A DNA stretch of 48,480 nt from Thermodesulfobacteriota bacterium (GTDB lineage: Bacteria; Desulfobacterota; BSN033; WVXP01; G020346125). Under the pieces are notes generated by a model. The model saw only the letters and a program-made list of their open reading frames with translations, had not been told where the DNA came from and ran no database searches. Position 1 is the first letter of the stretch; every line of letters begins with the position of its first letter. Position numbers and translations under genes: made by a program. Location of the stretch: the NCBI GenBank assembly GCA_030145085.1, contig JAQYWG010000004.1, forward strand, positions 1-48,480. Reading direction: 5' to 3'. Shown here piece after piece: positions 7,908 to 17,921 of the stretch.

Positions 7908-8795
7908 TCACGATCTGGGATGGTATCGAGCATGGATCTTCTTCAACCTTTCCCGGGTCACGTGGGTGTAAATTTGAGTCGTGGAGATATCCACGTGTCC
8001 CAACAAGCTCTGGACTGACCGCAAATCCGCCCCACCTTCCAGGAGATGGCTTGCGAAGGAATGTCTGAGGGTATGGGGGGAGATGGTCTTCCGAATCCCA
8101 GCCATAAGGGCGTATTTCTTAACGGTCTTCCAAAAACCCTGCCGGGTCATTCCCTTCCCCCATTGGCTCACGAAGGCAAGTGGACTCCGGTTGTTCCCGA
8201 GGAGCATTTTGCGGGACCCCTCCAGATACCTCTTTAGCCAATGGAGAGCTTCTTGGCCCATGGGAACAATCCTCTCCTTGGCCCCCTTGCCCATGACGAC
8301 CAGATATCCCGCCTCAAAGTTAATATTATTCAGGACTAAATTGGTTAACTCGGATACCCTCAACCCCGTCGCGTACAGTACTTCCAACATGGCCTTATCC
8401 CTCATCCCGATGGGATTGGAGGGGTCGGGTTGATTCAGCAGTGAATCGACTTCATCCAGGGAAAGTACTCCCGGTAGGGATCGGATCGTCCTCGGGGATT
8501 CCATATCCTCCAATGGATTTCCTCGCAGTACCCCCTCATCGGCCAACCACCGATAAAATCCTCGCAAAACGGAAATAGATCTGGCCACCGTTTTAGAGGA
8601 AAGGTCGCGTTTCCGCAAAGAGAGCAGGTAAGCCATCACCTCTAGCTTTGAAGTCTCTCCGATTTCGACTATGCCCAATCCCCCCAAAAAGCTCATGTAC
8701 CGAACCAGATCGCCGCTGTACGAATCGAGGGTGTTCTTGGACAGTCCTCTCTCAACGGTTATGTAGTTCATATAGCTATCGACCCATCTCTCCAT
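7908..8795 (-). CDS. xerD: Tyrosine site-specific recombinase XerD
   Basis: XerD resolves chromosome dimers at dif sites together with XerC. The 295-residue product has an N-terminal SAM-like core-binding domain (YITVERGLSKNTLDSYSGDL) and a C-terminal catalytic domain. The catalytic residues are in TGLRVSEL (Arg), VMGKGAKERIVP (Lys), HTLRHSFASHLL (His, Arg) and LGHVDISTTQIYTHV (His, then the nucleophilic Tyr). The closing stretch after the Tyr is closer to XerD than to XerC. ATG 8795 is chosen because AAGG lies upstream. A start at 8882 would translate 29 residues from the adjacent repeat element. The gene is single and not flanked by phage functions, so a chromosomal Xer role is likely. Confidence 0.9.
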   Translation of the reverse strand: MERWVDSYMNYITVERGLSKNTLDSYSGDLVRYMSFLGGLGIVEIGETSKLEVMAYLLSLRKRDLSSKTVARSISVLRGFYRWLADEGVLRGNPLEDMESPRTIRSLPGVLSLDEVDSLLNQPDPSNPIGMRDKAMLEVLYATGLRVSELTNLVLNNINFEAGYLVVMGKGAKERIVPMGQEALHWLKRYLEGSRKMLLGNNRSPLAFVSQWGKGMTRQGFWKTVKKYALMAGIRKTISPHTLRHSFASHLLEGGADLRSVQSLLGHVDISTTQIYTHVTRERLKKIHARYHPRS

Positions 8796-8823
8796 GAACA
8801 GCCTTTTAAGCTTTTCACTTACG

Positions 8824-9060
8824 TATAATGATCTCGTAAAAAGCCATAAATCAGACGGCACAGTAAAAAGCTCCAGATGCAAGGCGCGCGAAACTTTAGG
8901 AATGAGGCGTACCTACTAGTACGCTGCAGTGACTAAAGATGAAGCGCAACGCCGCCTTTCGGCTTCGCTCAAGGCCGTGAGCCTGTCGAACGGCCTTTCG
9001 GCTTTGCTCAAGGCCGTGAGCCTGTCGAACGGCAGATGGACTTTTTACGAAGCCGTCACC
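8824..9060 (+). mobile_element. Dispersed MITE-like repeat, copy 2
   Basis: Left end ATCTCGTAAAAAGCC, right end GGACTTTTTACGAAGCCGTC (9039-9058): imperfect terminal inverted repeats shared with the copies at 2436, 14576 and 21771. Between them is the core GGAATGAGGCGTAC..GTACGCTGCAGTGAC and two tandem 39-base units, each containing CTCAAGGCCGTGAGCCTGTC. It fills the 266-base gap between xerD and dut, and its right end abuts the dut stop codon. Confidence 0.75.
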
Positions 9061-9061
9061 T

Positions 9062-9523
9062 TTAAAGACCGGTGTGGCCAAAGCCACCTTCTTGCCTACG
9101 GCTTGTAGGCAGTTCATCAACCTCCTCCAATTCGGCCTTATATACCCTGGAGACCACAAGCTGTGCAATGCGCTGCCCGGTTCTGATGGTGATGGGTTTC
9201 TCGCCGTGGTTAATCATGAGAATTCCAATTTCCCCTCGGTAGTCGGCATCGATGGTCCCGGGGGTATTGACCAGCGTCACCCCATCCCTCATGGCCAGAC
9301 CGCTGCGAGGCCTCACCTGAATCTCGAAGCCATCGGGAATTGCCACAACGAGCCCCGTAGGAATCAACCGCCTCTGTCCTGGAGCGATGAGCACATCTTC
9401 ATCCAGAAAGGCATGGATGTCCAGTCCCGCTGCGTGTTCGGTCATATAAGAGGGCAACGGTAATTGTTCGTTCCCCCTGAGCCTTTTGATCTTGATCCTT
9501 ACCAGGTGGGACCCCTCCCCCAT
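9062..9523 (-). CDS. dut: dUTP diphosphatase
   Basis: The enzyme hydrolyses dUTP to dUMP and pyrophosphate, supplying dTMP synthesis and keeping uracil out of DNA. All five trimeric dUTPase motifs are present in order: [26 protein letters not shown] (with the catalytic Asp), RIAQLVV and [10 protein letters not shown]. In the last motif the usual Ser-Thr is His-Thr. The length of 153 residues is normal. A GGAGG seven bases before ATG 9523 supports the start. It follows the M16 protease gene by 12 bases at the downstream end of the nusA-pnp superoperon, and a repeat element begins right after the stop codon. Confidence 0.96.
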   Translation of the reverse strand: MGEGSHLVRIKIKRLRGNEQLPLPSYMTEHAAGLDIHAFLDEDVLIAPGQRRLIPTGLVVAIPDGFEIQVRPRSGLAMRDGVTLVNTPGTIDADYRGEIGILMINHGEKPITIRTGQRIAQLVVSRVYKAELEEVDELPTSRRQEGGFGHTGL

Positions 9524-9535
9524 AGCTTTTCCTCC

Positions 9536-10795
9536 CTATCCAAAGCTCAACAGGTCTCGGGTGAGCTCCGTTTTCTCGATAGGACCCAAAACCGTTAGAC
9601 AGAACAACTCCTCTCGGAAAAGGTCCTGAGCCAATTGATTAAGCTCTTCCGAGGTGACGCCTTCGATCCCTTTGATAACCTCCTCAATGGGGATATATCT
9701 CCCGAAGTAAATCTCGTTTTGGGCCAAACGGGTCATCCAGCTATCCGAACTTTCCAGGAATAGGAGTAAATTTCCCTTGAGTTGTTCTTTAACCCGCTTC
9801 AGCTCTTCCTCATGAATCATCTCCCTTCGTAATTTATCGAACTGTTCCATGATCAATCGAATAACCTCCTTCAATGATCCTTTCTCAGTTCCCGCATATA
9901 CCACCAGTTGGCCCGCATCGTAATAGGCCGGCCTATAGGAATATACTGAATAGGCGAGGCCCCGCTTCTCCCGGATCTCCTGAAAGAGATAAGAGCTCAT
10001 GCCCCTTCCCAGAAGGGTATTGAGGATATAACTGGCAAATCGCATGGAATGGGTTTGGGGAATGCCTTTGGTGCCCAAACAGAGGTGAACCTGTTCCAAA
10101 TCCCTTGGAAACACCCCGATTCGGGGACTGGGCTCCGGGGATTTTCCTTTTCCCAGCTCCACCCTCTCGTGTAACCCACCGAATTTATCCTCGATCCGCT
10201 GGATCACCTCCGCGTGGTCAAAACTGCCAGCCATGGATATAATGAGGTGGTTGGATCGATAGTGATCATCGAAGTAGCGGCAAATGGTCTCTCGATCGAA
10301 GGAACTAACCCGCTCCTTCTTTCCCACGATGGGGTACCCCAGGGAATGCCCCCCCCAGAAAACCTGATTAAACAGGTCATGGATATAGTCATCGGGCGTA
10401 TCCTCCACCATTTTAATCTCCTGGAGGACTACGTTCCTTTCCCTTTCGATCTCATTGGGATCAAAGATAGAGTTCAAAAAGATATCTGAGAGGACCTCGA
10501 GGGCAAGGGGGCAATGTTGATCCAACACCTTTGCGTGAAAACAGGTATACTCCTTTTCCGTAAACCCATTGAGGACGCCCCCCACCGAGTCGATCTCTTT
10601 GGCTATATCGTGGGCGCTTCGACTCTCCGTTCCCTTGAAGACCAGGTGCTCAATGAAATGGGAAATCCCCTTTTCCTCGGAATCCTCTTCGCGCGATCCC
10701 GTAGTGATCCAAATCCCGATGGAAATCGACCTGATATGGGGGATGTTCTCCGAGACGACGCGGACTCCATTTTTCAGGACGGTCTTTTGATACAT
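9536..10795 (-). CDS. M16 family zinc protease (processing peptidase-like)
   Basis: A 419-residue insulinase-family peptidase. The inverted zinc motif HFIEH (HxxEH) near residue 46 and the distal Glu in the region around NGFTEKEYTCFHAKVL are present, so this is an active-type beta subunit. The C-terminal half has the second M16 fold with GLAYSVYSYRPAY, typical of the bacterial homologues of mitochondrial processing peptidase. There is no signal sequence, so it is probably cytoplasmic. ATG 10795 has AGGAG just upstream. The gene is 16 bases downstream of pnp and 12 bases upstream of dut. The pnp-M16-dut order is seen in several bacterial phyla. The physiological substrate is unknown. Confidence 0.92.
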   Translation of the reverse strand: MYQKTVLKNGVRVVSENIPHIRSISIGIWITTGSREEDSEEKGISHFIEHLVFKGTESRSAHDIAKEIDSVGGVLNGFTEKEYTCFHAKVLDQHCPLALEVLSDIFLNSIFDPNEIERERNVVLQEIKMVEDTPDDYIHDLFNQVFWGGHSLGYPIVGKKERVSSFDRETICRYFDDHYRSNHLIISMAGSFDHAEVIQRIEDKFGGLHERVELGKGKSPEPSPRIGVFPRDLEQVHLCLGTKGIPQTHSMRFASYILNTLLGRGMSSYLFQEIREKRGLAYSVYSYRPAYYDAGQLVVYAGTEKGSLKEVIRLIMEQFDKLRREMIHEEELKRVKEQLKGNLLLFLESSDSWMTRLAQNEIYFGRYIPIEEVIKGIEGVTSEELNQLAQDLFREELFCLTVLGPIEKTELTRDLLSFG

Positions 10796-10811
10796 CTCCT
10801 AAAGTGAGTTC

Positions 10812-12917
10812 TCATTTTTGATTAGTCTCTTTATCATACCCCTGTTTCAGTGCCGCCTTGCGACTCAACCGAATTCGACCATTGGGTTCGATTCCAAGCA
10901 CCTTCACCAACACCTCATCGCCTTCTTTCAGGATATCCGAGACGCTCTCCACGCGGTGCTCTGCAAGCTGCGAGATGTGAACCAACCCGTCGGTTCCCGG
11001 AAAGAGCTCTACAATGGCACCGAAGTCCAATATTCGCTTCACATGGCCCAAATAGAGCCGGCCCACTTCCACCTCCTGGGTGAGCCTCTTGATGATCGCT
11101 ATAGCCTCTTCGATGGCTTCATGACTGGGCGATGCGATTTTGACCAGATCCGGGTCCTCGATTTCGATCTTGACCCCGGTTTGGTCGACGATACTCCGGA
11201 TGTTCTTACCTCCGGGACCAATGATATCCCGAATCTTGTCCGGTTTCACCTGAAGAGTGATGATCCTCGGAGCGTGCCGGGAAAGGTCCTTCCTGGGTTC
11301 TGGAATCGTCTCCCGCATCTTTTTTAGGATATGGAGCCTTCCCTCCTTGGCCTGGCGTAAGACTTGCCTCAGCAATTCTCGGGTCAGACCCGACCCCTTG
11401 ATGTCCATTTGCACTGCGGTTATTCCCTCCTGCGTTCCGGCTACTTTAAAATCCATATCACCAATGTGATCTTCGTCGCCCAAAATATCGGAGAGAACAG
11501 CCACCCTGTCCCCCTCCTTGACCAGTCCCATGGCAATCCCAGCAACGGTATCGGTGGTCGGAACCCCCGCATCCATAAGAGCAAGCATTCCGCCACATAC
11601 CGTCGCCATGGAAGAGGATCCGTTGGACTCCAAAACCTCGGAAACTACCCGAATGGTATAGGGGAATGTGTCGCTGGGAGGCAGAACGGGTAGTATTGCC
11701 CTTTCGGCTAGGGCCCCATGGCCGACCTCCCTTCGGTTTGGTGACCTGAGGGGTGAAACCTCACCGACACAAAAGGGAGGAAAATTGTAATGGAGCATGA
11801 ACGATTTATAGCTTTCCCCGCTCAGCGAATCGATCTTCTGTTCATCGGATGAGGTCCCAAAGGTGGTGACGGCCAATACTTGCGTTTCACCTCGGGTGAA
11901 AATGGCCGACCCGTGAGTTCGGGGAAGAATGCCTACCTCGCAGGAGATGGGCCTGATCTCAGAAAGGTCCCTTCCATCTATTCTTCTTCCCTCGCTCAGG
12001 ATCATCCCCCTGATAAACTGCCTTTCCGTCTCCGCGATGACCGCCCTGACTTCCACCCCGAACTCTTCATCTTCGCCAGCAAATTTCTCCATTGCGGCCT
12101 CGAGGATCTCTCCCAACCTTCGCCTCCTTTCCAATTTCCCCGAAATGGCATGGGCCTCCTTTATTTTGGGAAGGACAAAGGAGTGAATCTGCTCCCCCAC
12201 CGCCTCATTTCTCCCGGGCGTAAATTCAGTCTTACCGATATTCAACTCATCCCTCAGCCTCTCTTGTACTTCGATCACACCTTGGAGATGATCATAGCCG
12301 AAGAAGATAGCCTCCAGGATATCGTCTTCATTGCCCACCTGCGCGCTTCCTTCGACCATGATTACGCCATCTCGATTTCCCGCCACCAGGAGGTCCATGT
12401 TGCTCATCTCCAACTCGCTATTGGTGGGATTACATTTGTATTCCCCGTTTATCCTTCCCACCTTTACTCCCCCAAGGGGACCATTGAAGGGAATATCCGA
12501 GACCATCAGAGCTGCCGAAGCCCCGATCATCCCTATGGCGGCGGGATCATTCTCTTGATCTGCGGACATGACGGTGGCGATAATCTGTGTTTCCCTGTTA
12601 AAACCCTTGGGGAGAAGGGGTCGTATGGGACGATCGATAAGCCTCGAAATGAGGGTTTCTCGGTCGCTGGGCCTCCCCTCCCTCTTGAAAAAACCGCCGG
12701 GTATGCGACCGGCGGCGAAGGTCATCTCGAGGTAGTTCACGGTAAGGGGGATAAAATCTATGTTCTTTCTCTCCTCCTCGCTACATACAGCGGTTACCAG
12801 GACTATCGTCTCTCCGTACTGAACGGCCACCGCGCCATTGGCCTGCTTTGCTATTTTCCCCGTCTCAATGGAGAGGGTTCTGCCGCCAAATTCAATAGAC
12901 ATTTTCCGTTCCATCAT
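10812..12917 (-). CDS. pnp: Polyribonucleotide nucleotidyltransferase (PNPase)
   Basis: PNPase degrades RNA 3' to 5' with phosphate and can add nucleotides in reverse. The 701-residue protein has two RNase PH domains (about 10-230 and 310-545) joined by a helical linker, then a KH domain with GPGGKNIR and an S1 domain (VGRLYLGHVKRILDFGAIVE..). Phosphate-binding and catalytic segments of the second RNase PH core are conserved (GTSSDEQ, GDEDHIGDMDFKVAGT). Several near start codons exist; ATG 12917 is taken, with MSIEFGG five residues later as the alternative. It lies 43 bases downstream of rpsO, a classic coupled pair, and belongs to the long operon starting at rimP. Confidence 0.97.
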   Translation of the reverse strand: MMERKMSIEFGGRTLSIETGKIAKQANGAVAVQYGETIVLVTAVCSEEERKNIDFIPLTVNYLEMTFAAGRIPGGFFKREGRPSDRETLISRLIDRPIRPLLPKGFNRETQIIATVMSADQENDPAAIGMIGASAALMVSDIPFNGPLGGVKVGRINGEYKCNPTNSELEMSNMDLLVAGNRDGVIMVEGSAQVGNEDDILEAIFFGYDHLQGVIEVQERLRDELNIGKTEFTPGRNEAVGEQIHSFVLPKIKEAHAISGKLERRRRLGEILEAAMEKFAGEDEEFGVEVRAVIAETERQFIRGMILSEGRRIDGRDLSEIRPISCEVGILPRTHGSAIFTRGETQVLAVTTFGTSSDEQKIDSLSGESYKSFMLHYNFPPFCVGEVSPLRSPNRREVGHGALAERAILPVLPPSDTFPYTIRVVSEVLESNGSSSMATVCGGMLALMDAGVPTTDTVAGIAMGLVKEGDRVAVLSDILGDEDHIGDMDFKVAGTQEGITAVQMDIKGSGLTRELLRQVLRQAKEGRLHILKKMRETIPEPRKDLSRHAPRIITLQVKPDKIRDIIGPGGKNIRSIVDQTGVKIEIEDPDLVKIASPSHEAIEEAIAIIKRLTQEVEVGRLYLGHVKRILDFGAIVELFPGTDGLVHISQLAEHRVESVSDILKEGDEVLVKVLGIEPNGRIRLSRKAALKQGYDKETNQK

Positions 12918-12960
12918 CTCTTTTCATCTCCCTATTTTACGTTTTACGGCCTCCCTGGCT

Positions 12961-13230
12961 CTATCCCCGAATACCCAACCTTTCGATAACCGATCGGTAT
13001 CGCTCAATCCCCTTCTTTTTGAGGTAGTTAAGCAAGCGTCTCCTCTGCCCGACCAATTTCAAGAGCCCCCGTCTCGAGTGGTGATCCTTCTTGTGTACCT
13101 TAAAGTGTTCTGTCAGGTACCTAATTCGCTCCGTAAGAAGGGCAATCTGAACTTCAGGTGAGCCCGTATCTTTATCATGGACTCGATACTCCCCGATAAG
13201 TTCCCTTTTCTTCTCCGCCTCAAATCTCAT
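12961..13230 (-). CDS. rpsO: 30S ribosomal protein S15
   Basis: S15 binds 16S rRNA early in small-subunit assembly and forms an inter-subunit bridge. The 89-residue product matches the family end to end, with [32 protein letters not shown] and [12 protein letters not shown]. Its ATG overlaps the truB stop as ATGA, indicating translational coupling. The order truB-rpsO-pnp is conserved widely. Confidence 0.98.
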   Translation of the reverse strand: MRFEAEKKRELIGEYRVHDKDTGSPEVQIALLTERIRYLTEHFKVHKKDHHSRRGLLKLVGQRRRLLNYLKKKGIERYRSVIERLGIRG

Positions 13231-14180
13231 CTTATCCCTCCCGCGTTTGCATGAAAGACCCTAAGCAATCTAAATGCCACCGCTTCCTTCTCCACAGGTC
13301 CCCCATATCCCATCTCCGCTCGGGCAATGGCGATCAAATCTCCATCGGATGAAATAACTCTGACCGGTTCCCCCATGTCAATTCGAGGAAATGGAGATTC
13401 CTCGATATCGCTTACCAGGATCTGCCTTCCCCGTTGGATTTTCCGCTGCAATTCCCCCTCAACACGGAGCTTCGGTAATCCGCCCAGCACTTGACTTAAG
13501 GGAATAATTTTCCCTTCGATCATCCCCCCTTCCGCCAGGACCTCCACCTCGCGAAAGGGGACCGCGTCTTTAAGGGCAAATGGACCGCTTCTGGTCCGAT
13601 GTAACTTGGAGAGGTGTGCCCCGCATCTCAATTCCCTTCCGACGTCATGGGCAAGGGCTCGAATGTAGGTCCCCTTTGAGCAGGCGACCTTAAAGGAAAC
13701 AAAGGGAAAACCAATGTGGGTAATCCCGATGTCCATTATCTCCACCACCCGGGGTTCCCTTTTCACGCTAATTCCCCGCCTCGCCAATTTATAGAGGGGC
13801 CTCCCCCGGTGTTTCACAGCGGAGAACATGGGTGGAACCTGTTCTATTCGACCGACGAATCCCCTCATAACGCCCTTGACGGTCTCCTCGTCCACCCGAA
13901 ACCCATCCAAATCCCTGGCCGCGGTAATCTTTCCAGTCCTGTCATACGTATCCGTCTCCACTCCCAGCTTCAGCACGGCTTCGTATTCCTTCTGGTCCTC
14001 AGCCAGAAAGGGAATTGTCTTCGTCCCCTCATTTATCGCCAAAGGAAGAACGCCACTGGCAAAGGGATCCAAAGTGCCTGTATGCCCCACCTTCTTGATC
14101 CTCAGCCATCTCTTTACCTGCCGAACAACACCGAAAGAGGAGATTCCGGAGGGCTTATCGACCACTAAAATCCCGTCCAT
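13227..14180 (-). CDS. truB: tRNA pseudouridine(55) synthase TruB
   Basis: TruB converts U55 in the T loop of tRNAs to pseudouridine and also acts as a tRNA folding chaperone. The catalytic Asp is in [16 protein letters not shown] near residue 38. The strands that follow include [18 protein letters not shown] and [13 protein letters not shown], the usual family motifs. The C-terminal roughly 80 residues form a PUA-like domain ([18 protein letters not shown]). At 317 residues it is the normal length for the long form. It starts seven bases after rbfA and overlaps rpsO by four bases. Confidence 0.96.
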   Translation of the reverse strand: MDGILVVDKPSGISSFGVVRQVKRWLRIKKVGHTGTLDPFASGVLPLAINEGTKTIPFLAEDQKEYEAVLKLGVETDTYDRTGKITAARDLDGFRVDEETVKGVMRGFVGRIEQVPPMFSAVKHRGRPLYKLARRGISVKREPRVVEIMDIGITHIGFPFVSFKVACSKGTYIRALAHDVGRELRCGAHLSKLHRTRSGPFALKDAVPFREVEVLAEGGMIEGKIIPLSQVLGGLPKLRVEGELQRKIQRGRQILVSDIEESPFPRIDMGEPVRVISSDGDLIAIARAEMGYGGPVEKEAVAFRLLRVFHANAGGIR

Positions 14181-14187
14181 TATCTGC

Positions 14188-14559
14188 CTATCTGCCCTTT
14201 TCGTCCTCTAATTTCTCGTCCTCGTTGATCTGATGAATCAGCTCTGCTAATCGGCTCATATGCTCCAACGAAGGATCAAAGCTGAACACGATATCGGGGA
14301 CATACCGAAGCCTGAGCCTTCTACCCAGTTCTCTCCGCACAAAACCCTTGGCACTATTCAGCCCCGTCAGCGAATCCGCTCTTACCGATTGATCGCCCAA
14401 CACACTGAAAAAGACCTTTACAACGCGGAGATCCTTTGAGACCTTAACCCTGGTAATGGTCACAAACCCTATCCTCGGGTCTTTGATCTCTCTCAAGAGC
14501 AAACGGGAAATTTCTTCCTTAATGGCCCCCCCTACCCTGTTTGGCCGCCTGTTGTCCAT
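14188..14559 (-). CDS. rbfA: 30S ribosome-binding factor RbfA
   Basis: RbfA binds immature 30S subunits and helps 16S rRNA 5'-end maturation. The 123-residue protein shows the type II KH fold with its conserved opening RPNRVGGAIKEEISRLL, then FVTITRVKVSKDLRVVKVFF and LRLRYVPDIVFSFDPSLE. It normally follows infB/ylxP and precedes truB, as here. The usual tight spacing to ylxP is broken by a 233-base repeat element, which places its start 257 bases downstream of ylxP. Confidence 0.95.
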   Translation of the reverse strand: MDNRRPNRVGGAIKEEISRLLLREIKDPRIGFVTITRVKVSKDLRVVKVFFSVLGDQSVRADSLTGLNSAKGFVRRELGRRLRLRYVPDIVFSFDPSLEHMSRLAELIHQINEDEKLEDEKGR

Positions 14560-14575
14560 TCCTTAATTTCCAAAA

Positions 14576-14808
14576 TTGACGGCTTCGTAAGAAGTCCATC
14601 TGCCGTTCGACATGCTCACGGCCCTGAGAAAAGCCGAAGGGCCGTTCGAGATGCTCACGGCCTTGAGCAAAGCCGAAAGGCTGTGTTGCGCTGCATCCTT
14701 CGTCATTGCAGCGTACTTCTCTGTACGCTCATTTCTCAGGATTTGCGCTCCTTGCATCTGGATTTTTTTTCTTTGCCGTCTGATCCCGACTTTTTACAAT
14801 GATGTCAA
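14576..14808 (-). mobile_element. Dispersed MITE-like repeat, copy 3, inside the nusA-pnp superoperon
   Basis: The clearest copy, 233 bases. The left end is TTGACGGCTTCGTAAGAAGT and the right end, read on the minus strand, is TTGACATCATTGTAAAAAGT. These are terminal inverted repeats matching at most positions. Inside are two variant 39-base units (GCTCACGGCCCTGAGAAAAG, then GCTCACGGCCTTGAGCAAAG) and the core GCAGCGTACTTCTCTGTACG. It lies between ylxP and rbfA with no other gene in the gap. Confidence 0.8.
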
Positions 14809-14816
14809 AATTCATC

Positions 14817-15104
14817 TCAAAAATTGAGTATTTCCAATTCGCTATGGGCGATATGAACGATATTCATCGCCTCGATGAAATTGACGACTCTATCCAAATA
14901 CGAATTGATAAATTTCCGATCGTTCCCTACCAAGCTCATTCCCAGTTGGGACCTCTGCCATAATTCGTTATCGCCCACCTCTGCGATGGAGATGTTGAAG
15001 CGATTCTTTACCCTGTCAATGACCCTCTTAATCACCTGACGCTTTCCCTTAAGGGAGTGGTTCTCCGGAATAATCACATCCAGATGACAAATGCCCACAA
15101 TCAT
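14817..15104 (-). CDS. ylxP: DUF503 / YlxP-family protein
   Basis: A 95-residue member of the YlxP (DUF503) family, small proteins of uncertain function often encoded between infB and rbfA. Diagnostic segments are MIVGICHLDVIIPENHSLKG, continuing to KRQVIKRVIDRVKNRF, and then VGDNELWQRSQLGMSLVGND, including the conserved Asn-Leu-Trp-Gln-like and 'lg...v..d' positions. ATG 15104 is preferred because a GTG at 15113 has no ribosome binding site and the family usually begins at this Met. It is 30 bases downstream of infB. The position fits a role in ribosome assembly or translation, but no activity is established from sequence. Confidence 0.9.
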   Translation of the reverse strand: MIVGICHLDVIIPENHSLKGKRQVIKRVIDRVKNRFNISIAEVGDNELWQRSQLGMSLVGNDRKFINSYLDRVVNFIEAMNIVHIAHSELEILNF

Positions 15105-15134
15105 TCTCTTCACCCAACGGGGAATACCCGAATC

Positions 15135-17588
15135 CTAGAGGGTGGAAGGAATCTCTTCGTACTCGTAGGATTCGATGACATCTTCCTCCTTCACATCGTT
15201 GAAATTCTCGATGCCAATCCCGCATTCATAGCCCTGCTGAACGTCCTTGGCGTCTTCCTTGAAACGCTTAAGGGATGTAATTCTCCCATCGTGAATAACC
15301 ACATCATCCCGTATTAACCTGATCCTACCCCCTCTAACAATTTTTCCATCGATTACAAAGCTTCCTGCAACAGTTCCTACCTTGGGTATGTTGAAAGTAG
15401 CGCGAACCTCTGCCCTGCCCAAGATCTTTTCCCTAAGGGTTGGTTCCAGAAGGCCTTCCATCGCTTTCTGGATGTCGGATACTGCGTCATAGATCACACT
15501 ATAGGACCGTATGTCGACCTGGTCCTGCTCGGCCAGCTGCATAGCCTTCAATCCAGGCCGAACGTTGAATCCGATAATGATAGCACGGGAGGCCATTGCC
15601 AGATTCACGTCCGTTTCGCTGATTCCCCCAACGCCTCCATGGACGATATTCACCCTCACCGAATCGGTCGAGAGCTTTTCCACGGAATTGCCAACGGCCT
15701 CCATGGAACCCTGGGTATCGGCCTTAACAATCATGTTCAATTCCTTTACTTCGCCTTCCTGAATTCTCGCGTAGAGCTCCTCCAATGATACCTTGCTCGA
15801 ACTGGCGAGTTCCTTTTCCCTCTTTTTCTGCTGCCGATACACCCCTATCTGTTTGGCAATCCGCTCGTCATCCAATACGACGAACGCTTCCCCCGCCTCT
15901 GGAAGCCCCGTGAACCCCACTACTTCCACCGGCATCGCAGGACCGGCATCTTCGATTCTTTGGCCTCGGTCATCCATCATGACCCTGAGACGACCATAAT
16001 TCATCCCGCTAATAAAGGAATCCCCAGTCTTTAGTGTTCCCTCTTGGACTATAACCGTAGCCACAACTCCACGGCCTCGATCCAACCTCGCCTCAATGAC
16101 GGTTCCCCTTGCCAATTTGTCGGGGTTGGCCTTCAATTCTAATACCTCCGCTTGAATCAAGATCAATTCCAAAAGCTCGGTAATGCCGATTTCTTGTTTT
16201 GCCGATACTTCGGCAAAGATGGTTTTCCCGCCCCATTCCTCCGGGATTAATTCATGTTCCGCCAGATCCTTTTTGACCTTATCCACGTTGGCATTGGATT
16301 TATCGATCTTATTGATGGCCACGATGATAGGGACGTTAGCGGCCCTGGAATGGTTGATGGCTTCAATTGTTTGGGGCATAACACCGTCATCCGCTGCAAC
16401 CACCAATACTACGATATCCGTTACCTGAGCACCCCTGGCTCGCATCGCCGTGAAGGCCTCATGGCCGGGGGTATCGATAAACACGATACGACCAGAATCT
16501 AATTGTACGTCATATGCGCCAATATGTTGCGTAATGCCTCCCGCTTCATCCTCAACCACATGGGTTTTTCTAATGGCATCTAATAGTAAGGTCTTTCCAT
16601 GATCAACATGTCCCATGATGGTCACCACGGGGGGCCTCAGCTTCAACTGCTCGGGGGAATCCTCCTTTTTCTCCAGGAAATCTCCCCTTTCCAGGGAGAC
16701 CTTTTCCACTTCGTAATCAAATTCGCTCGCGACGAGGGAAGCTAAATCGGCATCAATGGTCTGATTGATGTTTACGGCGGTACCCAGCTCCATCAATTTC
16801 TTGATCACCTCTCTGGCCTTTACCCCTATCCGCTTCGCCAGCTCCGAAACCATGATGACCTCGGCAACTCGAATGACCCTTTTGATTGGTTTGGGGGTGG
16901 TGATCACGGTCTTCTTCGAGACTGCAAACTCGACCTTCTTCCTCGGCATCTTGACGGGTTTAACCACCCGCTCCCGAGGTCCACGAGGATACCTCTTCTC
17001 CACTTCCAGTTCCGCTTCCTCGACAACCCTCCTCTTCAACATCCGTTTTTTCGGGAGACGCGCTCCCGCTCCTTCTTCCGCTATCTTCGGCTTTTTCTTC
17101 TTAACCTTGACCTTAGCCTTCTCCTCTTCTTCCTCGACTTCTGCCGGTTTCACCCCCTCTTGGGCGGCGGGCATAACCTCCTCGGGTGGCGCCTCCACAA
17201 CCTCCTCACGGATCTCTTCGGCTACCTCCACGGTCCTTTCCCCCTCCATCTCTTCCATGGGAGGAGGCACGATTGGCTTCTCCTCTTCCAAAACCTCCAC
17301 AAGCTCTCCCTGCGCCGCCTCTTGGGCCTCCTGTTGAACCTCTTCGAGGATTTTCTCGGGCTCCTCTACGGCCTTTGCCCTTCTCCGAATCACTGTTGGC
17401 TTAACCCGTTTCTCGACGAACTCGGCCCCTTCCTCATCCCTGACAACCCTCTCCATCGCCCCCCACGGGGTTCCCTGCTCCGCCATCTCCTCATCCTTTA
17501 CCTTCACTCCCATCTTCTTGAGCTTGGCGAGGAGTTTTTCCTTCTCCAACTCCTCTTGAGCCACATCGAGAACCCTTATTTTGGCCAT
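15135..17588 (-). CDS. infB: Translation initiation factor IF-2
   Basis: IF-2 is the GTPase that recruits initiator fMet-tRNA to the 30S subunit and promotes subunit joining. The 817-residue product starts with a small IF2-N domain ([17 protein letters not shown]). A Glu/Val/Lys-rich linker of about 180 residues follows, then a second IF2-N domain, and then the G domain with [16 protein letters not shown] and NKID. Beta-barrel domains and the fMet-tRNA-binding C domain complete it. ATG 17588 has GGAG eight bases upstream; an ATG at 17618 is less likely. The linker is typical in its low complexity. The gene lies 57 bases downstream of ylxR and 30 bases upstream of ylxP in the nusA operon. Confidence 0.98.
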   Translation of the reverse strand: MAKIRVLDVAQEELEKEKLLAKLKKMGVKVKDEEMAEQGTPWGAMERVVRDEEGAEFVEKRVKPTVIRRRAKAVEEPEKILEEVQQEAQEAAQGELVEVLEEEKPIVPPPMEEMEGERTVEVAEEIREEVVEAPPEEVMPAAQEGVKPAEVEEEEEKAKVKVKKKKPKIAEEGAGARLPKKRMLKRRVVEEAELEVEKRYPRGPRERVVKPVKMPRKKVEFAVSKKTVITTPKPIKRVIRVAEVIMVSELAKRIGVKAREVIKKLMELGTAVNINQTIDADLASLVASEFDYEVEKVSLERGDFLEKKEDSPEQLKLRPPVVTIMGHVDHGKTLLLDAIRKTHVVEDEAGGITQHIGAYDVQLDSGRIVFIDTPGHEAFTAMRARGAQVTDIVVLVVAADDGVMPQTIEAINHSRAANVPIIVAINKIDKSNANVDKVKKDLAEHELIPEEWGGKTIFAEVSAKQEIGITELLELILIQAEVLELKANPDKLARGTVIEARLDRGRGVVATVIVQEGTLKTGDSFISGMNYGRLRVMMDDRGQRIEDAGPAMPVEVVGFTGLPEAGEAFVVLDDERIAKQIGVYRQQKKREKELASSSKVSLEELYARIQEGEVKELNMIVKADTQGSMEAVGNSVEKLSTDSVRVNIVHGGVGGISETDVNLAMASRAIIIGFNVRPGLKAMQLAEQDQVDIRSYSVIYDAVSDIQKAMEGLLEPTLREKILGRAEVRATFNIPKVGTVAGSFVIDGKIVRGGRIRLIRDDVVIHDGRITSLKRFKEDAKDVQQGYECGIGIENFNDVKEEDVIESYEYEEIPSTL

Positions 17589-17645
17589 TACGTTTCTCCC
17601 CCTCCGATTTAAAGCCAATGATGACCTTATCTGTCCGCCTTTTTC

Positions 17646-17921
17646 CTAACCTTTCTGGGGAATGGTTTCAATAGATTTTCGCAAGTTCTCATCAATGACT
17701 ACCCTTTTCCTAAAGGCATTGGATATGGCCTTCGCATTAAGGCCTATTCGAAGGCAACGATCGTCATTACAGAGATAAGCTCCCCTGCCGGACATCCTTT
17801 GCACCACATCTACTACCACACTCCTTCCCTCCACAGAGACTAGCCGGATAAGCTCATCCTTTCTCCGTCTCTTACGACAACCCAAACATCGCCTCAGGGG
17901 AGTGTGACCGACTTTAGTCAT
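17646..17921 (-). CDS. ylxR: YlxR-family RNA-binding protein (DUF448)
   Basis: A 91-residue basic protein of the YlxR family, found between nusA and infB in many bacteria. LRRCLGCRKRRRKDELIRLV and then GRGAYLCNDDRCL are the conserved segments, with a CxxC pair in the first and a Cys in the second. The known fold is a small putative RNA-binding domain. ATG 17921 overlaps the nusA stop within ATGACTAA, suggesting coupling; GGAAAGG precedes it. An ATG at 17939 is possible but has a worse ribosome binding site. Confidence 0.93.
   Translation of the reverse strand: MTKVGHTPLRRCLGCRKRRRKDELIRLVSVEGRSVVVDVVQRMSGRGAYLCNDDRCLRIGLNAKAISNAFRKRVVIDENLRKSIETIPQKG

Noticed and set aside
8796-8882. N-terminal extension of XerD to ATG 8882
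   Set aside because: The extra 29 codons lie mostly within the adjacent repeat element, and XerD proteins begin at the internal Met at 8795.
8940-9040. CRISPR-like array from the tandem 39-base units
   Set aside because: Units are directly abutted with no spacers of unique sequence, occur in only two or three copies and recur in all copies of the dispersed element.
11880-12989. A 369-codon open frame antisense to pnp
   Set aside because: pnp is certain on the minus strand. The plus-strand product resembles no family and reflects codon bias.
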